Shown here: positions 55,501-64,000 of the stretch, one piece after another | How positions within the stretch are numbered: position 1 is the first letter of the stretch | Layout: each line of letters begins with the position of its first letter | NCBI GenBank assembly: GCA_039566865.1 | Contig: CM076943.1 | Location: 16,168,001-16,232,000, forward strand | Direction: 5' to 3' | From: Aurelia coerulea | Lineage: Eukaryota > Cnidaria > Scyphozoa > Semaeostomeae > Ulmaridae | Length of the DNA: 64,000 nt | Made by a program: the position numbers and the translations under genes | Notes under the pieces: model-generated | Told to the model about the DNA's origin: nothing | The model's input: the letters and a program-made list of their open reading frames with translations, nothing else | The model's database searches: none

Positions 55501-58500
55501 CGATTTCAATCAGGTAAATTGTGAAACGGATTTGAACATATCCATCATTATAGCCTGATAACCAGACCCAATTTCAAAAGAAATAGTGGTCTTTTAAACA
55601 CCGCAGTGAAGCATGTTCAAGCCTCGATTTGATATTGCTCAGAATCCAAGGTTTTGATGGAAATTTATGCGAATAATTTGCTGATTTTTGTAAACAAACC
55701 AATCATCCATGTAGTTCTTTCTCGAGTTCTTTGAACATTTTCTGAAAAGGGAATATTGCTGTTTGAATACGACTTGATTACTATTTGTCCCGCCTTGCAT
55801 AGAAATCTAATCTCGGTAGACAGTTGAATTGCATACCCTTAGGTCAGAGATTAAATTTCTATGCCTGGCAGAACAAAGAGTAATTAAGTCATAACTGTCA
55901 AAGGACTACATGGATAAATGGTTTGCTCACGGGGGAGGGGGTCCTTTCCCAAATTCTGGGTAGGGGAATTCCACGAGCATCTTAAAAAGGGTACCGTTGG
56001 CTAGACTAATTTTGACCATTTCCTCGACCAATATTGTCAAATTTGTTCCAAATATGATATCATGACTGTTCGCTAGACCAATATTATCAAAAATGACACC
56101 CTTGCTAGAGCATTGCTGGGCAAAATTGCAAAAAAGTATACCCTTGGCTAGACTAGAAGTCCGAAAAAGTATACACTTCGTCGCGGCACATCCCCAGGTA
56201 CCTTCTCTATGGAAGAACCCCTCCCGTGGGTTTGCTGGCAAGAATCAGCAAATTATTTGCATAAATTTCCACCAAAACCTTGAATTCTGAGCAATATTAA
56301 AACGAGGCTTGAACAAGCTTTACAGCGGTGTTTAAAGGGAATAGACATAGCTATATCTCGTAGCCGCTATAAATAGGCTAAAGAAACGCCCACAAACTCA
56401 TTGTTTCTTTAGCTACACAAAAAAACCGGATGCGTCAAAGTGGTCGAGTACAATGTATTATATTTTTGACTTGGCCCGGGCCAGCTTTTAACTATGTCGA
56501 TTCCCTTTAAAGGCACTGTGTTCATGTAAGTAGACAACTTCGAGGGGGGTATCTCGAAAACATGTGATCTTTCGTCGTTTTTTCATGTGAGCGTGTTTCT
56601 TGCAAAGTCTTTTCTTGCAAAGCGTTGTTTGTTAGTCAAACGATTGTTTCAAGTTCTTTTGAATTCGTCAGCAGGGATTCAGCAATCTCGCCTTTTGAAA
56701 TAGTGTTCTAGAATCTTCAAAGGTCCTTGTTTTCTTCTTTTGTGTGATTGTTATCAGACAGATTAATGAACATAAAGGCATATTTTGACAAGTTCTTTTG
56801 AATTCGTCAACAAGGACTAGCAATCTCGCCTTTTCAAATGATGTTCTAGACTTTTCAATGGTCCTTGTTTTCTTCTTTTGTGTGATTGTTATCAGACAGA
56901 ATAGGTTTCCTTTCCTTTCGACAACGAGGCTCTTATTTTCATGTGATCAGTTTAAAACAGTCTGCCCTAAACCAATCAAATTCTCGAACAGTTACATGCA
57001 TGTCAGCATCGTGTCAGCAGTTTCAACTGTTCGAGCATGCAATTTATTGATATATGGACACACTGCCTTTAAAAGACCACTATTTCTATTGAAATTTGTT
57101 TGCTTTGAATTCCAAGGAGCAGAGGCCATTCAGATGGTGAATATAACCATCCATAAAATTCACCCGTTACTTCATTTTTAAAAAACAGTTTTGATTTTTC
57201 AACAGCATTATGGGATAGAAATAATTATACAGTCATCTTGGAACGATCACAGGCTGGTTTACAACGGGTCAGAAATCGATGAAATTCGGCTGGCAGCGAA
57301 CAAAGTTGATTTCATTTGGACACCGGATTTTACGTTTGAAGCAAAGATAGCCATTGCCAGTAAAATCACCATGGACAACAAATTTGTTTCGATAGATGCA
57401 CATGGAGATATACTATTCAGTCAGAGGTACGGAACGAATCTTTGCTATGCTATAACGATTTTAGAGCATAAGTTCAAATCTTTAACTCGGCGTAAAAAGG
57501 TGGGTGTAAAATTCAATGACCTATTTCTTCTGATTGAATGGCTTGAAAGAAACTTTAGATACTTATCTATAATTCAACCGTTGGACTTTCCAGAAATTTT
57601 GAATATTTTTCAAAATTGCAGCATATTTTACATTTCAGGTTATTTGAGGATGTGACGTCATCAAATTTCTAAGTCATAAACCAGATGAGTGACAGACTTT
57701 TGTTTGATACCATATTGTAGGCATTCATAAACTATGGTTTTCTTCGAAATTACTTCATGTTGCATCAAACGGTTTAAAAATTACGATGGTTTTAATGTGT
57801 TTTGAAAATTTTTGTTGCATTCTTGAAAAAGAAGGGAAGCACTCTAACTTTGAAAATATTTTAGATTTCAGAAAAGCGATTTTGGAGTGATATTTCTAAC
57901 TCAAAATTTTCTTCAAATTACGCAATGGTAGTAGCAGCATTCATTAACCATCTGTCTCAGGCTAGCTCAGAAATCTTTCCTGTTTAGGTGAATTACTCTG
58001 GGAATGCAAATCCGATTTGACCATGCGAGGTTGCAAAATCTAAGTTGAGATCTCATCTATACCATGACCGGAAAATAGAAATTTTTTAATGCAATGCTCC
58101 TTCACAGGAACTGTTCAAACGCCTATACGTTTTTGGGACACCCGGTATAATACTGCATAGTTCAATCAAATCTGTCCATTGAAATCATCGATAACAATTA
58201 TTTTCTGCTACCTACCTGCTTCCCAATATGGGCCTGTCACGTGACCTGTGAGCTGAATAGATGACTACGCTAAATAATAATATAATAATATATTAATATT
58301 TAAACAGGTTTACTTGGTCAACTAAGAACAGCTGCCATAAATCGAGGACTTGTGCTGTGTCCAACGAAAAGTAGTAAATGAAAACTATTATTTACAATAT
58401 AAGGTCTTTGAAAATATTGTCAATAATAGTTTTATTTACTTCTTTTCGTTGGACATAGGTCTTTAATTTATAGCAGCTGTTCTTAGTTGATCAAGTAAAC

Positions 58501-59529
58501 ATGGATGGCAGCAAGGAACGTTTTCCAAGATGCATTGCGCTCTCATCACGATTCTTTAACGATTCTGTAGGAATTTGATTAAAGAACGCAGTGCATCTTG
58601 GTATAAAGTTCCTCGCCACCATCTTTAGCGTAATCATCTATTGTTTAAACTTTTTCCCATAGAAACGTAGCAAATAAATAATTAGTAAAAGTTAGGGAGG
58701 TTGGGGGGCACTGCTGATTTAGTTTAAAAGCTTGGCAAGTAAAATCTGAAGGGGGGGGGGGGGTGGAAAACATCCCCCATATGGATTAGAGCTAAAAATA
58801 TGTAGTTGATAACAGAAGAGCAGACATATACAACGTTTGCAAAAATATTCTGGATTTCATTAGGTTAAGTTTTACTATTGTACACTATTTCAATAAGTTT
58901 CGTCACATGTCTGCGTCACAAAGAAAATCTTTAAAATGGCTCTAATTTCTTCCTTTGTTACTAAATCTCAACAATATATATACCATTCGATTCATCTCGA
59001 TGAGTACTTTCATTTGATATATAATTTATCCATATTTGCTGACATCAGCAGTTTATTATTTCTATGATGTCATCAATCTTTATGACGTCATATTCCTAAT
59101 GAATGAGTAATTTTTTATACAAAACTGATGGAATTACCTCAAATATCGATGAAGGTACTTGATTTCACCAATAATATGCGAAATTAATTGTTTTAAATCA
59201 TAATTATTGAGCTAACAATTTTGCATTGAATCAAATATTCATTATTTAATTAGTTAATTTATTAGAAACCATAAATATCCTTACGAAACCATATAAAACT
59301 ACAAATTAATGATATCAAGCAGGTATTTGGATGGTTTTTTGCCAATTTTATCTAGCTATTTGCTAATAATGGGCCCTTTTTTGCAAATAGCTCGATTTTC
59401 TCAAAATTTGCATTATTCTATAATTTATGTTATCTCTTTCATACAGGGTTATTCTCACTATATTTTGCCCAATGAACTTCACAGACTTCCCATTTGATGA
59501 TCAATATTGCACACTGCCAATATTGTCAT
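43417..59529 (+). CDS. Cys-loop ligand-gated channel subunit, gene 2 (spliced, 3' part outside the window)
   Basis: Paralogue of gene 1. Five exons join in phase: 43417-43532, 48629-48705, 50841-50908, 57206-57426, 59447-59529. The product starts with a signal peptide, then HAYPEQHILAGILADYDRR, the first beta strands, loop D (IIIQSSWNDHRL), a canonical WTPD loop A, loop E KFVSIDAHGDILFSQR and the Cys loop CPMNFTDFPFDDQYC. Sequons NDT, NGS and NFT agree with an extracellular domain. No loop B/C or transmembrane exon is visible before 64000, so these should lie downstream; ion selectivity and ligand cannot be judged here. Introns of 2 to 6 kb are packed with repeats. Alternatively, the gene has lost its pore exons; the continuing sequence would tell. 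Confidence 0.88.
44090..44575 (-). mobile_element. LINE C-terminal fragment (CR1/L2-like)
   Basis: The minus strand reads APSVAAFKTKLLSKIRPP, FQIKVGLSRLNFHKFKHNFR, PMCPTNDGIENTEHFLLHCP. These are the same C-terminal motifs, including C..H..C, as the LINE at 16944-17890. Only the tail remains, in the first gene 2 intron. Confidence 0.75.
44981..45137. repeat. 157-bp hAT-like MITE with perfect 8-bp TSD
   Basis: Ends CAGGCCCGTAGGAAGC / GCTTCTTCCTACGGCCCTG, with G-rich and C-rich stretches just inside. TCTAAAGA is duplicated exactly at 44973-44980 and 45138-45145. Confidence 0.9.
45481..45858. repeat. Poly-G/C-capped element with tandem interior
   Basis: Starts CCCGGGGGGGGGGTCACT and ends AGTGACTC followed by about 20 C and GGG. 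The interior is a degenerate tandem of short units ending in ATACCC or GACACCC with CCAAAAT. Similar design to 23110-23362 and 55928-56228. Confidence 0.65.
46202..47056. repeat. 855-bp TIR element, TA-flanked
   Basis: GACCATTTGCCAATTAnGAA at both ends, then TTCCGACAGCCCTAGTAACA on both arms; the right arm has an extra 22-bp segment. TA at 46200-46201 and 47057-47058. No coding sequence recognised. Right beside it, 47068-47170, lies one end of family A (see 169-694). Confidence 0.75.
47470..48205 (+). mobile_element. Degraded LINE RT remnant followed by a hexamer array
   Basis: GVLQGAVIGSLL corresponds to the VPQGxxLGPLL motif, and MRLF(stop)ADDKMAYL, after a frame change, to the catalytic YADD region; little else is readable. 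It is followed from 48106 by about 100 bp of GAAACT and GAAACC hexamers, possibly the 3' tail. Confidence 0.5.
48629..48705 (+). CDS. Gene 2, N-terminal extracellular exon
   Basis: Acceptor cttctcag, donor GGATG|gtgagt, 77 nt. Encodes HAYPEQHILAGILADYDRR and ILPTRDG, matching gene 1 [16 protein letters not shown] and the usual receptor N-terminal helix. Confidence 0.88.
48776..50589. repeat. Large TIR element with CAGGGTGTCCC ends (nested insertions)
   Basis: CAGGGTGTCCCAGAAAAAC at 48776 faces GGGACACCCTG ending at 50589. An inverted inner pair (49942-50016 with 50388-50460, containing GGGCGTCTGGTTTCAGCTT) and another (48911-48941 with 49851-49893) show nested fold-backs. The same terminus also ends elements at 58145 and 59829-60422. 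It contains no ORF of known type and lies in a gene 2 intron. Confidence 0.55.
49083..49507. repeat. 425-bp element rich in AACCCG motifs
   Basis: Ends GAGGGGGGCTTTGGGG in inverted orientation. ATCAAG is duplicated on both sides (49077-49082, 49508-49513). The interior repeats AAACCCGAAA / AACCCGCAA a dozen or more times. Confidence 0.7.
50841..50908 (+). CDS. Gene 2, 68-nt exon
   Basis: Acceptor aaattttag, donor CACAGT|gtaagg. Encodes SAVKVKVRVLVIDLAEAKSI. Same 68-nt size and phases as gene 1. Confidence 0.85.
50909..52382. other. Gene 2 intron segment, nothing recognised
   Basis: AT-rich intron. A hairpin AAGAGCTTTTTTAAGCTCT at about 51725 and a CTCTGGTACC-type terminus near 51740 are the only structures that I see. 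Confidence 0.4.
52863..53005 (+). pseudogene. Exon-like ORF inside the 9-bp-TSD element (unknown protein)
   Basis: Acceptor gctgacattttacag and donor TCATCAA|gtaaga frame a 143-nt open segment reading LVYRKPGYTQAAGYNSRED, LLLATDDVDELSQRYSPFNG and SAFELLSS. Composition and splice signals look like a genuine animal exon, perhaps a cytoplasmic tail. I do not recognise the family. It starts one base before a codon and ends one base into a codon, so it does not fit either neighbouring exon of gene 2 (phase 0) and is not part of it. Confidence 0.45.
54529..54612 (-). pseudogene. 84-nt exon-like segment, minus strand (unknown protein)
   Basis: On the minus strand, acceptor ttctatttgcag is followed by 28 open codons, EETDNAGVKKFAYTPSDSVE and KKKMENLM, then gtatac as donor. 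Phase 0 at both ends. Protein-like composition and no match to known transposon motifs. It has the same orientation as the MESDDRSNGG start at 55142-55222, so the two may be exons of one captured gene. Confidence 0.35.
55928..56228. repeat. 301-bp MITE with perfect 8-bp TSD
   Basis: Ends CACGGGGGAGGGGGTCCTT and AAGAACCCCTCCCGTG. GGTTTGCT is duplicated exactly at 55920-55927 and 56229-56236. The interior is a degenerate tandem of GGCTAGACTA / AAAGTATACCCTT units like those in 23110-23362. Confidence 0.88.
56511..57068. repeat. 558-bp TTAA MITE
   Basis: AGGCACTGTGT...ACACTGCCT between TTAA at 56507-56510 and 57069-57072. The interior contains a direct duplication of about 135 bp (TTCTTTTGAATTCGTCA ... 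GTGATTGTTATCAGACAG at about 56655 and 56790). Confidence 0.75.
57206..57426 (+). CDS. Gene 2, 221-nt exon (loops D, A and E)
   Basis: Acceptor tttttcaacag, donor CAGAG|gtacgg, phase 0 to 2. Encodes HYGIEIIIQSSWNDHRL, VDFIWTPDFTFEAK and KFVSIDAHGDILFSQR. Exactly 221 nt, the classical family size. A MITE begins about 40 bp after the donor. Confidence 0.92.
57465..57860 (+). repeat. MITE-like family A, right-truncated copy
   Basis: Aligns colinearly with 169-560 (ACTCGGCGTAAAAAGGTGGG, GACCTATTTCTTCTGATT, CCGTTGGACTTTCCAGAA) at roughly 90% by eye. Begins 40 bp after the 57426 splice donor of gene 2. Confidence 0.75.
58255..58645. repeat. MITE with a nested hairpin
   Basis: Outer ends AATAGATGAnTACGCTAAA face each other. 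The right part matches the 38683-38845 MITE (AAGATGCATTGCG, GTTCCTCGCCACCATCTTT). Inside it, 58310-58505 is a hairpin with arms GTTTACTTGnTCAACTAAGA, ACAGCTG and GTCCAACGAAAAG. This is an insertion within an insertion. Confidence 0.7.
59447..59529 (+). CDS. Gene 2, 83-nt Cys-loop exon
   Basis: Acceptor ctttcatacag, donor TTGTCAT|gtaagt. Encodes CPMNFTDFPFDDQYC, with 13 residues between the cysteines and the FPFDDQ core, and a sequon NFT. It is the last exon of gene 2 seen in the window. Confidence 0.94.
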
Positions 59530-59828
59530 GTAAGTTTATGATCACTTTTTAAGATGAAAATTATGTGACAGACATTAAGGACATGTGTCTGACTAGACTA
59601 GGTCTTCTCTGTTTCTACAATCTCGAGGCTTGGTTGCTAAAAGCGGCAACTTTACCTTCGCCCCAAACAGCACTGTAAATAAGCCAACTTTGCCCAAAGA
59701 AACATAAACCAATTTGATCCGACGCAGGAATAAGAATTCAGCTTAGGGTTACTGTACCCCTTCAGTGACCACTCTCGATTTTGTCTCTCTTGACTGTCAC
59801 ACACGCAATATAACACGTATAAACTATA

Positions 59829-60422
59829 CTGGGTATCCCAAAAAATTGTGTTAAGTTTGCCAAAGATTGCAACAAAAGAGCAAAAGATTCTCGCCAAATT
59901 TTTATCTGATCTTGCTCTTCAGATATTCAATTAAAGTTTGCTGCCATCCCCGTAAAAATGCGTTTAAAAATGATGGAGCTATGACGTTCAGAAAACCAAA
60001 TTTGCCCGATGATTGAAACCAGTGGTATGCCATTTTGTCTTGCTATTTTGCAGTGATAAGTAGCTTCTCCACATGAGGTAAGAAATGATTTCTGCGAGAT
60101 CAGAAATAGTGGAACTCTCTGAGGGTTATTGGAATTTTCAAGAGAGCTTGGAGGCTGCTGTTTCATTTTCCGTCTATGAAGCTATTTATCGCTGCAAAAT
60201 AGTAAGACAAAATGGCAGTCGGCTGGTTTCAGTTAACGGGCAAATTTGGTCTCCAAGGAAGGAGGTCATAGCTCCATCATTTTCAACGGATCTTATTGGG
60301 AATGGTAGCAAATTTTGATTGAATATATGAAGAGCAACATCATGCGAAAGTTTTGCGAGAATCTTTTGCCGTTATGTCGCAATCTTCAGGTAAACGGGGC
60401 ACAATTTTTTTGGGACACCCTG
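59829..60422. repeat. 594-bp near-complete palindrome, TA-flanked
   Basis: Ends CTGGGTATCCCAAAAAATTG and, inverted, GGGACACCCTG; TA at 59827-59828 and 60423-60424. Arms of almost 300 bp stay complementary to the centre (GCAAAAGATTCTCGC, AATGATGGAGCTATGAC, GCCATTTTGTCTT). It lies 300 bp downstream of the gene 2 Cys-loop exon. Confidence 0.85.
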
Positions 60423-60624
60423 TACATCATTGAAATCTTCATTAAATTGAGAGTATCTAGAAGCAAAAGAGGAAGACAAATATTCAAGAACTGTACGTTA
60501 TACACCAAAAAGCGCAAAAGCAAGACCTTCCGACCTTCTATAGCTTCCTTGTACTCCGAGATAAGTTTCATATAAACCGCAATGTGATATTTGCATTCTT
60601 AATACATTCATCTAGCACTATATG

Positions 60625-63600
60625 AGCAAGGTGCAGAAATGTTTTGACCGCTGTACATAGAGCACTATGCGCCTGCGGGTTGTTTTGGAAATCGGAGAGG
60701 CCAGAATTTCGCCGGCGCCCGGTCTTGACCGAATCCATTGTGATCCAGGCCCCATGGGACGCGGCCTGGAAAAAAGCGCTCGCAGATCGTGATCACGAGG
60801 GAAACAGCAATGGCGGAAAAAAATTTGGAAGTGATCATCCAAAAATGAATATGGAAAATACGACATCAAAAATCACTGCAAGGAGACAAAATTTTGCTCA
60901 AAATCATGGAAATACGAAAACAGAAATTGCACAAAAACTGGTCGCTGCCGCAAAACCATCATTTCAGGAAATATTCTACAGGATACAAACTTCATTTCAA
61001 GACAGGTCAGTATTCTCGGAAAATTTGCGTTGACCTTATTTTTTTATTCAAAGTCAGGGTATTTGAAAAATCAGAAAATCTTGCCTCTTGGCTTGTGTTC
61101 AGAACAAGCTCGTGGTAGGAACAGAAAAAGTGCTAATTACCCCTTGATATTTTTATCTGGCGTTCCTTATGGCCTAATATTTCACAAATTCTAATGGAAA
61201 AAGCAACGCGATCGCCAGAAAGAGTAGGAAAAATAAAAGTTTCAACACCACCAGATTTTGCTGAGAGAAGCGCCCGTTTTATGCACTAAACTTTGAACGA
61301 AAATTTCGCAAAATCTAGTCGCTGCCGCAAAACCAAAATATCCTGACTTTCAAGAGTGCTCATCAAACTGCTTGTTCATGGTTTCCGTTCATCCCGGAAA
61401 ATTTGCAAAGAAGAGTTATTTAATTTTGTTGGTGCAGGTGTCTCTGTATCCAAACAAGTGCCTGAAAACAACATTGGGCCTAGCCAAAACACAATATTGT
61501 TGTTGTTGTTTTGTTTTACTTTCAATCAACCTGATATGCCATATGGTCAAACAAGAACCTTGATACTTCTTTGCCCAGCAGTTTTCTTGTATTTGTTAGC
61601 TCACATGACATAGGAATGAAAAATGCACAATTTTGAAATCTGGGAAATTTAATTAAACATTTGGTTTTGCATGCAAGTGGCAACAAATTCATTACCAACT
61701 AAGGGTACAGTAATTGCATTTGAGTTTTCACTTTTCAGTTTGCTGTTTTTGAAGAAAAGTGGATATTTTAGTTGCAGGTTTCTTATGATTTTAAAGCCTG
61801 TTATCCATCTCCAACATAAACATGAATCAAGCTCTTTCTAACTTGTTACTTATTGGCTAATTTTACCATGTCGCCTTGTGCTATTTTCATTGCTGAATTA
61901 ACCAAGTCCCCTTTCTTCCCTCTAGACATCACTTTTGGCATTTATCAATCATCTGAGGCTGTGAAACAAGACTGTTGCAGTATTTGAGGATCTTCGTCAG
62001 GCCAGATATCTCATCTTACAATTACAATTCATTTGCACCTTTCTCAAAAATGAACCATAATACAATTTAATTCAAGCATGGCATAACTTTGATGGCAAAA
62101 TCCTGCAACTTACAAATGTATGTGATGTGTGTGGATGAGAAATGAGAAGTTAATAGACAGTGGTATAACTACAGTGGAGGTAATTGAACTAAAGTGGAGG
62201 TAATTGTGTTTGCTGACTCTGGTTTGGTGATGAGCAAATGAACTTACAAGCTTGAAATGTTGTCTGGAAATTTTTGATGGAACAATGCTGCTATGAAATG
62301 AGCAAATGTCTGTCCCTGTGATAACTGTTCCATAGTAAAGAGACAGATTTCTTGTTGACGCATCTTGCTTGCATAGAAAACATTATAAATTTGCTAGATT
62401 CTAGATAATAATGATGCTAAGGGGCAAATTAACGCATTTCATTTCATATTTAAGAAATTATGAGTATGGAAGAGACATCCCCCACTTTTTTGATAAATTG
62501 GCCTGGAAATTCTTGCTTCTGTTTATTAATTTTGAGCTTCTTGAATTGCAAAGCCCTGTAAAACATGCAAAGTCATGTTTCCTGAAATTGTTCTCAATTG
62601 TAGTTTCATTTCAGAAGCTGTTTGCTTGCATGTGAGTTTGTTTCTGCAGTGAACACATCTTGCCCACTTATTAGGACATGGGAATTTTTCCACCCACCCT
62701 GTTTATTTATCTTGATCCCTGTTTAGACCTGTGTTTTCTGAACTGAGAGTAGTACCATTATGGCATATGTTTGGGTGCAAAGAACCCTCAAATGGGTATT
62801 GGGGCAAAGGCATCCCTGAACCTTCATTCTTGAATACTCTAAAATTGATTGCAATTGATGGTACAGTATTAGCCTGATAAAGCTCTCTTTTGCCAAATGT
62901 TGTTTCATATGAAAAGAAATATTTCTGTAGCTGTAGAATAGCTACTGTATATCTTTTTGTGCACCAAAATACAACAAAAATTATCCAAGTTTCTTATCCT
63001 GTTTCTTATAAAATTGTTTATTTTAACAGCTGCTGTGAAGTTAAATTAATGATGGAATTAATTTGAAATTTATTTGTGTTTATCTTTGTGTGTATGCCTG
63101 CCAAGGAGAGATTGAGAATTATGTGAAATTGAAAAAGTGTAGCAGGAAAATTTAGACAGGAAGAACTGATTTCAGCCAGGGGATACATGATTTGAAGATG
63201 GATCATGGATGGGGGTCTGCCACCTGGTTTTCAGAAAGCTATCCACTCCTAATTGACAAATTTTGTCTGCATACCTACTTTTATGATGAATTTTGCCAAT
63301 TTCAACCAAGGCAAGCCCACCCATGTGTAAGGAAAATCTGCTGAAAAGGGACCATTGTTAGAGAAATCTGGATCCATATGGGTGGCACATACCTGTACCC
63401 TGAACATGGTGTATCCCCCCTCCCCCAGGGGGAATGGGTGTTTAAAATGGGTGTTTATAAGGATAAGCTTGCCAGAAACTTGAATCAGAGCTCAAACAAA
63501 ATTTTGAGAAATATCTGGTTGATTTCACATTTAATTATCTCAAGGGGCAGAGGTATATTTTCATATGGTTAATCTTGTTTATTTCGAATCACACAGTACT

Positions 63601-63942
63601 TCCATACTTTCTATCATTGCAAATCAGCACCCCTTCACATTCCTCTTCATGGAAAAGTTTGTATTTGTTTCTCTTCCACAGTCCACACTGTATCATCAAA
63701 TCAATCATCAAAGGATAACAAAAATGCTTCAAGATAATTGTTCGGTAATCTCGATCATTCATTTACAAAATAAGACAACAGTCGTAACTAAGTTTACATT
63801 TTCTCTTGTCACGAAAGGTCAACAAATCTGCTGTATTTTTCAGTTTTCCCGCCTTGCCAGTATCACGTGAACAAGTAGCCTCGTATCTAATCAATGACTA
63901 CGCAATGCTGCGCGCGCATAAAAAACATTTCTGCACCTTGCT
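60625..63942. mobile_element. 3.3-kb Mutator-like element with 9-bp TSD, unknown cargo
   Basis: TIR AGCAAGGTGCAGAAATGTTT is perfect for 21 bp at both ends (60625-60645, 63922-63942). CACTATATG is duplicated exactly at 60616-60624 and 63943-63951. No transposase. Just inside the left end a GC-rich island (60660-60830, rare in this window) includes AGCAATGGCGGAAAAAAATT, resembling a promoter or 5'-UTR with a start codon. The rest is AT-rich with a repeated GGTCGCTGCCGCAAAACCA-like sentence (60940, 61317). Acceptor-like ccctttcttccctctag at about 61925. Confidence 0.75.
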
Positions 63943-64000
63943 CACTATATGTCTTATATTTCCTTTGTGTGTCTTAGCTTCAGAATAGTTAATTAAGCAA

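Larger units (their letters stand above)
55577..57105. repeat. Nested inverted-repeat complex
   Basis: AAATAGTGGTCTTTTAA (about 55581) recurs inverted at 57068-57090. ACACCGC, TTCAAGCCTCG, ATTGCTCAGAAT and GGAAATTTATGC (55595-55690) recur inverted at 56236-56335. The space between holds the MITEs 55928-56228 and 56511-57068. It represents several rounds of insertion into one site. Confidence 0.65.

Noticed and set aside
57427..57655. Extension of the gene 2 exon past 57426
   Set aside because: A consensus donor stands at 57427, the homologous gene 1 exon ends there, and the extension is MITE sequence.
60644..61033. 129-codon ORF as a protein gene
   Set aside because: No family motif, it starts in the TIR region and crosses a compositional boundary; better seen as promoter-like cargo of the element.
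1..64000. CRISPR arrays, operons, ribosome binding sites, plasmid or phage features
   Set aside because: The window is spliced animal nuclear DNA; the direct repeats are satellites and transposons, with no repeat-spacer array.

Overview
The window looks like nuclear DNA of an animal, most likely a cnidarian (coral or sea anemone). This is inferred from spliced genes with multi-kilobase introns, an AT-rich background, a dense mixture of LINEs, tRNA-derived SINEs and terminal-inverted-repeat (TIR) elements, and remnants of an orphan protein style that I associate with anthozoan repeats. No prokaryotic gene structure is present.

Host genes. Two genes for Cys-loop (pentameric) ligand-gated ion channel subunits lie head to tail on the + strand. 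Gene 1 (exons 3970-32335) is complete except for its signal-peptide exon. It has an extracellular domain, a Cys loop, four membrane segments and a PARV pore motif typical of anion (GABA-A/glycine type) channels. Gene 2 (exons 43417-59529) has its signal-peptide exon and the N-terminal two thirds of the extracellular domain, and then runs out of the window. Splice phases match at every shared exon, and the 68/221/83-nt exon series equals the classical exon sizes of vertebrate GABA-A receptor genes. The pair is therefore a tandem duplication with an ancient exon plan.

Everything else is mobile or repetitive DNA in the introns and between the genes. From left to right: a family of TA-flanked MITEs carrying repeated TTTCTTAT/AAGAAAC motifs (1.6, 3.1, 21.3 and 32.4 kb); TTAA-flanked AGGCAG MITEs (7.7, 10.6 and 56.5 kb); a MITE with 57-bp perfect TIRs (11.2 kb) next to an 822-bp hAT-like element with an 8-bp target-site duplication (TSD, 11.6 kb); two SINEs (12.6 and 19.6 kb); a 3.8-kb giant palindromic element holding a decayed orphan protein and split by a LINE (14.8-18.6 kb); two LINEs end to end on the minus strand (22-27.3 kb), one nearly intact and one with a 2A-like motif; and a hammerhead-like motif (28.2 kb). 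Between the genes are a 5-kb hAT transposon with only two nonsense codons in an 833-codon frame (33.3-38.3 kb), a 168-bp satellite with a 336-bp higher-order period (38.4-40.6 kb) and a TTAGTA hexamer array (40.6-41.5 kb). Gene 2 introns hold hAT-like MITEs, fold-back elements and a 2.9-kb element with a perfect 9-bp TSD that carries exon-like sequence (52.4-55.3 kb). A second 9-bp-TSD element of 3.3 kb (60.6-63.9 kb) ends the window.

The most novel signals are the pair of Mutator-like (9-bp TSD) elements that seem to carry host-like promoter and exon sequence, the giant hairpin element, and the repeated-motif MITE family. All homology calls were made by eye, without database searches.
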